Shown here: positions 54,282 through 62,027 of the stretch, in pieces
Position numbering within the stretch: the first letter of the stretch is position 1
Layout of the letters: each line of letters starts with the position of its first letter
DNA from: F22 sp963675625
GTDB taxonomy: Bacteria; Bacteroidota; Bacteroidia; Bacteroidales; Bacteroidaceae
NCBI GenBank assembly: GCA_963675625.1
Contig: OY776497.1
Span: 1,736,001 to 1,800,000, forward strand
Direction: 5' to 3'
DNA length: 64,000 bases
Program-made: the position numbers and the translations under genes
Notes under the pieces: generated by a model
What the model was told of the DNA's origin: nothing
The model's input: the letters and a program-made list of their open reading frames with translations, nothing else
The model's database searches: none

Positions 54282-55160
54282 ATGAAAATCAATATAAAAT
54301 CACTGAGTATTGCCTCAATAGTATTAGTTGTGATCGTTTTTCTTCTAGCTGGACTGCTTTTGAAGGAAAACAAAACAAAGAATGAATTAGTTGCTGAGTT
54401 TGCTTTAGAGAAAGAAGATCTCGAAAATGAGTATACTCTTTTTGCTCAGCAATATGATGAACTTCAGATTCAAGTCAAAAATGACTCCTTAGGTCAGTTG
54501 TTAGATAAAGAGCAGAACAAAGTGCGTCAGTTGCTATCAGAGCTTCAGTTGGTTAAAACTAGCAATGCGCGTGAAATTCGTCGTTTAAAGAAAGAATTGA
54601 CTTCTTTACGTAAAGTCATGAGAAGCTTTGTAGCTCAGATTGATTCACTTAATCGCGTCAATGCTCAACAAAAAGAGGTAATTAAGCGTGTGACACGTAA
54701 ATATCAGCAGACACGTAAAGAACGTGATGATTTAAAACAGGTCAAAAAGCAGTTGGATCAACAGGTGGCATTGGCTTCACAACTGGATGCAACCAATATA
54801 CACATCTACCCTAAAACAAAACGAAAACGTATTGCTAGACGTGTCAAGGATGTTAAACAAATTCAGATAGATTTCACTATTGCCAAAAACATTACAGCAA
54901 CTCCTGGAGAACGTGTTTTGTATGTGCGCATTTTGAAACCCGACAACGGCGTTTTAACTAGAGGCGAGGATCAAACATTTGCTTATGAAAACACTGATCT
55001 TCACTATTCTATAAAGAAATTTATTGAGTATACTGGTGAATCACAGGCGGTAACTGTGTACTGGGATGTCAAAGAATTCTTGTATGCTGGTACCTATCAA
55101 GTGGATATTTTCGCCGAGAATATTTTAATTGGCTCGAATACTTTGACTATAAAAAAGTAG
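54282..55160 (+). CDS. Coiled-coil membrane-anchored protein of unknown function
   Basis: 292 residues: one N-terminal membrane span (about residues 10-27, ASIVLVVIVFLLAGLLL), a long charged coiled coil (30-165, heptads in LKKELTSLRKVMRSF and KQVKKQLDQQV), then a beta-rich C-terminal domain (170-292). The C-terminal domain should lie in the periplasm. I recognise only a similarity to conserved Bacteroidales proteins. The -7 promoter box ends 5 nt before its ATG. Confidence 0.7.
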   Translation: MKINIKSLSIASIVLVVIVFLLAGLLLKENKTKNELVAEFALEKEDLENEYTLFAQQYDELQIQVKNDSLGQLLDKEQNKVRQLLSELQLVKTSNAREIRRLKKELTSLRKVMRSFVAQIDSLNRVNAQQKEVIKRVTRKYQQTRKERDDLKQVKKQLDQQVALASQLDATNIHIYPKTKRKRIARRVKDVKQIQIDFTIAKNITATPGERVLYVRILKPDNGVLTRGEDQTFAYENTDLHYSIKKFIEYTGESQAVTVYWDVKEFLYAGTYQVDIFAENILIGSNTLTIKK

Positions 55161-55278
55161 GAGGTTTATATCTCTAAATCTATTTTTTCTTATGACTAAG
55201 ATCGCCTTTCTCGAAAAAAATGATTAAATTGCGAGCGATAAATAACTGAATTTTAAAATCAATTTGTATAATCATATT

Positions 55279-55668
55279 ATGAAGCAGGAAGAGTATAAGC
55301 CAGTAATCCTCGTGGCTGAGGACGATGATAGCAATATCAAGTTGATTAAAGCCATTATTGGTCGTAAAACAGAAGTGTTATGGGCTCAAAATGGTCAAGT
55401 GGCAGTTGAACTATACAAAGAGAATCAAGATAAAATTGAAGCTATTCTTATGGATATTAAAATGCCAGAAATGAATGGTCTTGAAGCAACAAGAGAGATT
55501 CGAACTTTCAGTACTGAGGTGCCTATCATCATGCAGACAGCCTATGCTTTTGATACGGATCGTCAGAATGCACTAGATGTCGGTGCTAATGAAGTGCTTG
55601 TTAAACCAATTATGTCTTCAGTCTTGAAGAAGTGTTTAACAGGGTTCCTTCCTAAGCTTACTTGGTAG
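55279..55668 (+). CDS. Stand-alone response-regulator receiver domain
   Basis: 129 residues, only the CheY-like receiver fold: the acidic triad in VAEDDDSN, the phosphorylated Asp in LMDIKMPEMNG, the conserved Thr/Ala at TAYAF and the Lys in VLVKPI. There is no output domain and no histidine kinase nearby, so it is an orphan; it may act as a phosphate relay or through protein binding. An in-frame TTG 15 nt earlier is a weaker start. Confidence 0.9.
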   Translation: MKQEEYKPVILVAEDDDSNIKLIKAIIGRKTEVLWAQNGQVAVELYKENQDKIEAILMDIKMPEMNGLEATREIRTFSTEVPIIMQTAYAFDTDRQNALDVGANEVLVKPIMSSVLKKCLTGFLPKLTW

Positions 55669-55710
55669 ATTTATACTTTATATAACGTCTAGTTGTTTAG
55701 ACGTCTTTAT

Positions 55711-55751
55711 ATGCCGAGAAATTAAGATGATATATCTTGATTTCTCGGCAT
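55711..55751 (+). terminator. Terminator of the receiver-domain gene
   Basis: A 12-bp outer stem ATGCCGAGAAAT/ATTTCTCGGCAT with an inner AAGAT/ATCTT and a 5-nt loop, followed by ACTTTT. Confidence 0.6.
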
Positions 55752-55843
55752 ACTTTTACACATTATATAATAGGAGCACCTTAGAACAAGTAATGTGTGG
55801 AATGATAATTCTAGTTTTGATTATTTATGTTTATCATAAAAAA

Positions 55844-55869
55844 GGCTGTGTCATAGAGATGACACAGCC
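55844..55869 (-). terminator. Terminator of the Pit transporter gene
   Basis: On the minus strand GGCTGTGTCA / TGACACAGCC is a 10-bp perfect stem with a 6-nt loop, followed by TTTTTT. Confidence 0.75.
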
Positions 55870-55897
55870 ATATGATTTGGGTTAATTATCTATTAGA

Positions 55898-58204
55898 TTA
55901 ATCCAACTGAAACTTAGGGCTTACCTTAAGCAAGTGAGTAGAGTAAGTTACCAAGTTGTTCGTTTCTTGAATCATATTTAGATACACCATATTCAGCTTA
56001 ATACTTTCCTTTGTAGATTGGATACGACGAAGCTGTTCTCTTTTTATATGAGTTAGTGCAGCATTTAGTTGATTACTCTCTTCAATCAATGTTTCGACAT
56101 TGTCATATTCGTTCGAAGCAATAACCTTACTTGCGTTAAGCATAAACTTGTAAATACGTTCAGATACCGCTTGGTATTCATCCAACTGTTCAGCAGAAAG
56201 TGGACTGAAGTTATTATCAATATGTTCAACACAAGGCTCAGCAAGTCGAATCATGCTATAAATCAATTCTGAAGCAAAGTCATTGCTTTGATAATAGTAT
56301 AATCCCTTTTGAAGAATCAGGTCATTGCCAAGTCTACTAACAGCAGAAGTGCCCATATGTTTCATCTGATTCAGTAATTTCTTTTCCAAACGGATAGATC
56401 CAAACGTGCGACGAAGTGGACGAATACGTTCTTTGGCAAACCCATCTATTGTATTATGGTAATTAACCGCAGTATTTTCAATGCGCTTGGCAAGTTCCAT
56501 GCGAGTGTATTTGCGTAATAATAGGATTTGTTCCTCTTCATTTGTGCACTCTTTCATGCGCTTCAATAATACCTCGCTTTCGTCAACTGTTTTGCGCTTC
56601 TTATATACAAGCTGACTGCGTACTAAGCTGAAGATAGCAATAGCAATAAAGGCGGCCAATGCCCATGGACCTAATAAATTAATAGCTCCTGCTACAATAA
56701 AGCAGATTGTAAATGCGGCACCAGCTGTGATAAACCATCCACCCACAACACTTAACACCCCAGTGATGCGGAATACGGCAGATTCACGTCCCCACGCTTT
56801 ATCCGAGAGTGACGACCCCATAGCTACCATAAATGTTACATATGTTGTAGATAAAGGTAGTTTCATACTTGTACCCACAATAATAAGTACACCAGCAAGA
56901 ATTAAGTTTACTGAAGCACGTACTAAGTCAAATGCTGCACCGTCTTCAAGAATAGCTTCGTCTTTACGGAAGCGACTATCCAACCATTCACGTGCAGATT
57001 CAGGCACCACACAATTGATTCCTCGGGCAATGTTCATGCTAATACGTACTAAGGTTCTGGCCATAGGTGTACTACCAAAGCTTTCATCCCCCTCATCTTG
57101 TCTTGACAGATCTACAGATGTTTTGATGACATTATGAGCCTTTTTAGAAGTTGCTAGAGCAACAACCATGATAGCACCTGCTGTCAGTAAGAAATACATC
57201 GGTACTTGTGAATCTTTTCCTGGTTCACCGTATCCCCCTTCAGCAGCTATGCGTTGCGCCTCTGTATTACTTGCCTTTGATAAGCTTGTCATCTTGTATG
57301 TCTTATATCCATCCTTTTGGTTGAACACATCATGTTTGATAACGTCTTTGTATGAAGAATAACCAGCTAGAGGCACCCCGATGAAGTTCACTAAGTCATT
57401 ACCTGCAAATGCTAGGGCTAGTGAAAAAGTACCCATTAAGACAATAATTTTGAACACATTGACCTTAAGCCAATGAAGAATCTGCATTAAGACTGTAGCT
57501 CCAACAAAACAAATCAGTAAGATTTCCCATGTGTTTGCAATCAGTAATTCACGAAGATCTGCGGTCATGAACGTACTCTTCTTGAAGCCTTTAAATACGA
57601 TAAAGTAGACGATAGCTGCTGTCGCAAATCCTCCAAAAAGGCCAATTGTGTACTTTAAATTCTTCTTATAACTAAAGCTAAAAATGACACGTGCGATCCA
57701 CTGAACGACCATACCAAAGAAGAAAGCCACTGCTACTGATAGGAAAATACCGATAATCATAGTCAATGCCTTATCGGTGTTGATAAGTGATTCCAAAGCA
57801 GGACCTCCATGAGATGCTTTATATACAGCGAGTGCACATGTACCACCGAGAAGTTCAAAAACCATTGATACAGTGGTGGATGTTGGGAGTCCCATAGTAT
57901 TGAAAAGATCCAATAAAACGACATCAGTAAGCATCACAGCTACTAAAATTGTCATGATTTCATTGAAATGATAATGTTCGGGAACAAATACTCCATTACG
58001 AGCAATTTCCATCATACCATTTGAAGTCCCAGCACCAATTAATACACCCATAGCAGCAATGATTAAAATCACTTTGAATTTTGCCACCTTAGACCCAACT
58101 GCTGAGTTTAAAAAGTTTACTGCGTCATTACTGACTCCTACGACAAGGTCAAACACTGCCAAGCCAAATAGGAAAATGACCACACCTAAATAAAATGTCT
58201 CCAT
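55898..58204 (-). CDS. Pit-family inorganic phosphate transporter with PhoU-like tail
   Basis: Ion-coupled low-affinity phosphate carrier in the inner membrane. The 768 residues comprise the Pit membrane part with the two inverted-repeat signatures (GVSNDAVNFLNSAVGS near the N-terminus and GNDLVNFIGVPLAGYSS; also KLPLSTTYVTFMVAMGSSL) and a C-terminal domain (about 545-768) of helical bundle with the PhoU-type arrangement. Fusion of a Pit carrier and a PhoU-like domain lets one chain do transport and regulation; the PhoU assignment rests on helical pattern and position only. It has its own terminator. Confidence 0.85.
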   Translation of the reverse strand: METFYLGVVIFLFGLAVFDLVVGVSNDAVNFLNSAVGSKVAKFKVILIIAAMGVLIGAGTSNGMMEIARNGVFVPEHYHFNEIMTILVAVMLTDVVLLDLFNTMGLPTSTTVSMVFELLGGTCALAVYKASHGGPALESLINTDKALTMIIGIFLSVAVAFFFGMVVQWIARVIFSFSYKKNLKYTIGLFGGFATAAIVYFIVFKGFKKSTFMTADLRELLIANTWEILLICFVGATVLMQILHWLKVNVFKIIVLMGTFSLALAFAGNDLVNFIGVPLAGYSSYKDVIKHDVFNQKDGYKTYKMTSLSKASNTEAQRIAAEGGYGEPGKDSQVPMYFLLTAGAIMVVALATSKKAHNVIKTSVDLSRQDEGDESFGSTPMARTLVRISMNIARGINCVVPESAREWLDSRFRKDEAILEDGAAFDLVRASVNLILAGVLIIVGTSMKLPLSTTYVTFMVAMGSSLSDKAWGRESAVFRITGVLSVVGGWFITAGAAFTICFIVAGAINLLGPWALAAFIAIAIFSLVRSQLVYKKRKTVDESEVLLKRMKECTNEEEQILLLRKYTRMELAKRIENTAVNYHNTIDGFAKERIRPLRRTFGSIRLEKKLLNQMKHMGTSAVSRLGNDLILQKGLYYYQSNDFASELIYSMIRLAEPCVEHIDNNFSPLSAEQLDEYQAVSERIYKFMLNASKVIASNEYDNVETLIEESNQLNAALTHIKREQLRRIQSTKESIKLNMVYLNMIQETNNLVTYSTHLLKVSPKFQLD

Positions 58205-58324
58205 ACAAATTTATTTGCTTATTTTGTTGTCCGGCAAAGTAACGAAAAAAATCTGGTTTACCAAGTATTTCTTATGTTACAAAAATATTTCATTCACGCG
58301 GGACAAGATGAATTGTTAATGTAA

Positions 58325-59248
58325 TTATGTTATGTTGAAAATAATTGTACAAATGGCTAAGGTTAAACTGAGTACTAAAACACTTAATGCCGTTTTACCT
58401 AGTATGGTATTTAGTTGTTTGCTGGGCCCTATATGTTTAAGCTGTATATAATTATTTGTGAAAACAATGCCATAGGGCAGTAACGCCAAAATGTACCACG
58501 GATGCATGTCCAAGCAAAAATAGATACTTGTTAGTATGCTTGCTAGTAGACCAATGCCCGCATAAGCTTTGAGCCCAAATGAAGCACCAAACCGTACCAC
58601 GATGGTTCTCTTTTTACTTAACTGGTCTTGATAAATGTCTCTATAGTTATTTACCATAAGAATTGCATCAGTAGCAATCCCAACGGCAAAACCCAATAAA
58701 ATACTATAGCCAGATATTTCTTTACACATTATATAATAAGTAGTTCCTACTGGTATCAAGCCAAAAAAGACAATAACTAATACATCTCCCCAGCCATAAT
58801 AACTAAGTGGATACGGTCCCGTACTGTACAAAAAAGCAAACAATACGCAGATCAGACCAATTCCAACCAACACCCAGCCACCATAGTAAAGTAACCCTAA
58901 TCCTACTATGCAGGCCAAGGCACTTGTAATGTAACTTGCAGTGAGCATTGCCGATGGACTAATCCAACCTTGAGAGCATGCACGTTCTGGGCCAAGTCTG
59001 TCTTCTCTATCACTCCCTTTTTTATAATCCGTATAGTCGTTGATGAAATTAGCTACGATTTGCATGAGTATTGCAAAGATGCTACAGAGTATAGCTACAG
59101 GCCATACTAGGTGTTTGTGATGAAAAGCTAGTGCACTTCCCACAATCACAGGTGCAAGAGCTCCTAGTAAGGTTTTAGGGCGAGTGGCCAAAAGCCATGC
59201 TTTGAAACTATGAGGCTGTATTGTATCAATCATTGGTTGTCTATTCAT
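58325..59248 (-). CDS. menA: 1,4-dihydroxy-2-naphthoate polyprenyltransferase
   Basis: Prenylates DHNA in menaquinone synthesis, needed for anaerobic fumarate respiration. The 307-residue protein starts MNRQPMIDTIQPHSFKAWLLATRPKTLLGA and has the UbiA-type first Asp motif NFINDYTDYKKGSDREDR and the second Asp motif NNYRDIYQD, with about eight membrane spans. The start at 59248 was chosen; the ATG at 59356 lies upstream of the -7 box at 59322-59329. The MenA-type RLGPER box is present. Confidence 0.92.
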   Translation of the reverse strand: MNRQPMIDTIQPHSFKAWLLATRPKTLLGALAPVIVGSALAFHHKHLVWPVAILCSIFAILMQIVANFINDYTDYKKGSDREDRLGPERACSQGWISPSAMLTASYITSALACIVGLGLLYYGGWVLVGIGLICVLFAFLYSTGPYPLSYYGWGDVLVIVFFGLIPVGTTYYIMCKEISGYSILLGFAVGIATDAILMVNNYRDIYQDQLSKKRTIVVRFGASFGLKAYAGIGLLASILTSIYFCLDMHPWYILALLPYGIVFTNNYIQLKHIGPSKQLNTILGKTALSVLVLSLTLAICTIIFNIT

Positions 59249-59285
59249 AAATGCATTTTTGCAATGCGTAATGTCTATGCAAATA

Positions 59286-59329
59286 TTTGGATAACACCTA
59301 AATATTAGTAACTTTGAACTACAAAGATA
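59286..59329. promoter_or_regulatory. Overlapping face-to-face promoters (menA and kinase-like gene)
   Basis: Plus strand: TTTG 59286-59289, a 19-nt spacer, TAACTTTG 59309-59316 (consensus). Minus strand: -7 TATCTTTG at 59329-59322. The two -7 boxes point towards each other with 5 bp between them, so the two polymerases should compete. Each start lies in the other's box. Confidence 0.65.
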
Positions 59330-59361
59330 ATACATAAGGACAAAGAATAAAATCATAGCCC

Positions 59362-59988
59362 ATGAAAAATCAATTTGTAGTCACAATAGGACGCCAATTA
59401 GGTAGTGGTGGATATAGAATAGGACAAGCTCTAGCGGAAAGTTTAGGCATCTCTTTTTACGCCAAAGAACTTTTAGATATAGCCAGCCAAGAGTCTGGAT
59501 TAAGTAAAGAGTTTTTTGAAAATGCCGATGAGCAGCCTTCCAGTCATTTTATTGGAGGCTTTTTTGGAATTAATTTACCTTTTGCTGGAGAAGGCTTGAG
59601 TTTATCCAATAATTGTTTATGTCAAGATGAATTGTTTAAACAGCAGAGCAATGTGATTCGTGAAATAGCTGGTCGCGAGTCAGCTTTGTTTATGGGGAGG
59701 TGTGCTGATTATATATTGCGTGATCATCCAAAACTGATTTCTATCTTTATCCATGCTTCTACTCAAGAGCGTGTACAACGATTAGTTCATCGTGATCATA
59801 TTGATGAGGACCATGCACATCATTTGATTCGTAAGGCGGATAAAAGTCGCAGTGCTTATTACAACTTTTTTTCTAATAAAGAGTGGGGGGCTGCAGAGAG
59901 TTATGATTTGTGTATTGACTCTGGAAAAATGCCTGATGAGGAGATTGTATCGTTTTTGAAGCACTATATTGAATTAAGATTGCGCTAA
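59362..59988 (+). CDS. Cytidylate-kinase-like family protein
   Basis: 208 residues with a P-loop NTPase core: TIGRQLGSGGYRIGQALAESLG at the N-terminus is a modified Walker A, and DHPKLISIFIHA and the HRDHIDEDHAHHLIRKADKSR lid region follow. It matches the AAA_26 (cytidylate-kinase-like) family that is widespread in Bacteroidetes and Firmicutes; the substrate is not established. Divergent from menA with overlapping promoters. Confidence 0.85.
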   Translation: MKNQFVVTIGRQLGSGGYRIGQALAESLGISFYAKELLDIASQESGLSKEFFENADEQPSSHFIGGFFGINLPFAGEGLSLSNNCLCQDELFKQQSNVIREIAGRESALFMGRCADYILRDHPKLISIFIHASTQERVQRLVHRDHIDEDHAHHLIRKADKSRSAYYNFFSNKEWGAAESYDLCIDSGKMPDEEIVSFLKHYIELRLR

Positions 59989-60045
59989 TTATACCTTTTT
60001 AATTCCTTTTTTTTATAAATTGTTCACCACGTAAATCGAAAGTCG

Positions 60046-60053
60046 TATATTTG
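60046..60053 (+). promoter_or_regulatory. -7 box of the mutAB promoter
   Basis: TATATTTG matches the consensus; the leader is about 105 nt. No cobalamin riboswitch motif is seen in it. Confidence 0.6.
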
Positions 60054-60162
60054 CACAGATTATCGATTTTGAGGGTAAAGATTGTTGTGCCTTTTCAAAT
60101 TATTGATCAAAATCGTCTAATCATCAAGACTATAATCACGTTTTTATTATACATAAACAACT

Positions 60163-62025
60163 ATGGCAGAAAGTAAAGAAAAGCTCTTTTCTGATTTTGC
60201 ACCTACCTCTACCCAGGAGTGGAAGGACAAAATTCAGGTTGACCTAAAGGGGGCCGATTTCGAGAAGAGACTTGTTTGGAAAACAAACGAAGGTTTTAAA
60301 GTACAGCCATTATACCGCAAGGAAGACCTTGAGGGGCTGAAAACTACAGACGCACTACCAGGTGAATTCCCATACCTGCGTGGTACAAAGAAAGATAATG
60401 TATGGTTTGTACGCCAAGACATTGTCGGAGACTCAGCAGAAGCTATGAATGCTAAAGCAAAGGATGTGTTGATGAAGGGTATTGATTCTCTTTCATTTAC
60501 AATCCCAATGAAGGAAGTGAATGCAGAATTTATTGCAGCTTTACTTGATGGTATTGCAGCAGATTGTGTAGAACTAAACTTTTCTGTATGCCAAGGCCAT
60601 GTTGCAGCATTAGCTGGTCTACTTGTAGCTTATTTTACCGAAAAAGGGTATGATTTGGCTACACTACAAGGATCTATCAATTATGATTTCTTTGGTCGTA
60701 TGCTTGCTAACTCTAAAGAAAAGGGTAGTCTTGCTGCAACAGCCAAAACACTTATCGATACACTTGCTCCACTTAAGAACTATCGTGTATTTACAGTCAA
60801 TGGTCTTTTGTTGAACAATGCAGGTTCATTCATCGCTCAAGAACTAGGTAATTCATTAGCTTGGGGTAACGAGTGGATGCAGACATTGACAGAAGCAGGT
60901 ATGGATGCTACAGAGGTTGCCAACCGTGTAAAATTCACCTTTGGTGTTGGATCCAATTATTTCCTTGAAATCGCTAAATTCCGTGCAGCTCGTATGCTAT
61001 GGGCTACTATCGTATCTCAGTATACAGACGATAAAGAAGCAGCAAAAGCTCGTGTGCATGCAGAAACATCAACATACAACATGACAATGTTTGATGCAAA
61101 TGTAAATATGCTTCGTTCTCAAACAGAAGCAATGTCTGCTACATTGGCTGGTGTTGATTCTTTGACAGTGGCTCCTTATGATAAGGTGTTCCAAGCTCCA
61201 AGTGATTTCTCTGAACGTATCGCTCGTAATCAACAATTGCTTCTTAAAGAAGAATCTCATTTTGATAAAGTGGTTGATCCATCAGCTGGTTCATACTATA
61301 TTGAACATGTTACTGATGCTATTGCTCAAGAAGCATGGAAGATTTTCTTGGACGTAGAAAGCCAAGGTGGTTTTTATGCTGCAGTTAAGGCTGGTACAGT
61401 ACAAAAGAATGTCAACGCTAGTAATGAACGCCGTCATACATTGGTTGCTCAACGTCGTGAACAATTGTTGGGTACTAATGAGTTCCCTAACTTTACTGAA
61501 ATGGCTGGTGAAAAGCGTCCAAATGATATGGATCTTTACGCATGCAATAAGGGTGCTGAACGTAGTTGTGGAAAAGATTGTGACGCACTTGATTTCAGTC
61601 GTGAATCTAGTGAATTTGAAAAGTTACGTCTTGAAACAGAAATGTCTGGAAAGCGTCCAAAAGCATTCATGTTGACAATTGGTAATTTAGCAATGCGTCA
61701 AGCACGTGCACAGTTTGCATGTAACTTCTTGGCTTGTGCTGGTTACGAAGTCGTTGACAATTTAGGTTTCGAAACTGTTGAAGCTGGAGCTGAAGCAGCA
61801 AAGAAAGCTGGTGCAGATATAGTCGTTATTTGTTCTTCAGATGACGAATATGCTGAATACGCAGTCCCTGCATTTAAGGCAGTTGGTGATGATGCATTAT
61901 TCATTGTTGCTGGTAATCCTAAGTGTGCAGATGATCTACGTGCAGCTGGCATCGAGAACTTTATCCACGTACGTGTCAATGTATTAGAGACACTACAGGC
62001 TTACAACGCTAAACTATTGAAGTAA
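60163..62025 (+). CDS. mutA: Methylmalonyl-CoA mutase, small subunit
   Basis: Non-catalytic partner of the adenosylcobalamin mutase. 620 residues start MAESKEKLFSDFAPTSTQEWKDKIQ. The TIM-barrel part contains SAGSYYIEHVTDAIAQEAW, as in the large subunit. The C-terminal Rossmann-like domain (AFMLTIGNLAMRQARAQFACNFL) lacks the cobalamin-binding DxHxxG, which is expected for the small subunit. Two nucleotides separate its stop from mutB. Confidence 0.95.
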   Translation: MAESKEKLFSDFAPTSTQEWKDKIQVDLKGADFEKRLVWKTNEGFKVQPLYRKEDLEGLKTTDALPGEFPYLRGTKKDNVWFVRQDIVGDSAEAMNAKAKDVLMKGIDSLSFTIPMKEVNAEFIAALLDGIAADCVELNFSVCQGHVAALAGLLVAYFTEKGYDLATLQGSINYDFFGRMLANSKEKGSLAATAKTLIDTLAPLKNYRVFTVNGLLLNNAGSFIAQELGNSLAWGNEWMQTLTEAGMDATEVANRVKFTFGVGSNYFLEIAKFRAARMLWATIVSQYTDDKEAAKARVHAETSTYNMTMFDANVNMLRSQTEAMSATLAGVDSLTVAPYDKVFQAPSDFSERIARNQQLLLKEESHFDKVVDPSAGSYYIEHVTDAIAQEAWKIFLDVESQGGFYAAVKAGTVQKNVNASNERRHTLVAQRREQLLGTNEFPNFTEMAGEKRPNDMDLYACNKGAERSCGKDCDALDFSRESSEFEKLRLETEMSGKRPKAFMLTIGNLAMRQARAQFACNFLACAGYEVVDNLGFETVEAGAEAAKKAGADIVVICSSDDEYAEYAVPAFKAVGDDALFIVAGNPKCADDLRAAGIENFIHVRVNVLETLQAYNAKLLK

Positions 62026-62027
62026 AG

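Noticed and set aside
60054..60162. Cobalamin riboswitch in front of mutA
   Set aside because: The leader is about 105 nt, too short for the usual aptamer, and no B12-box-like sequence is visible.
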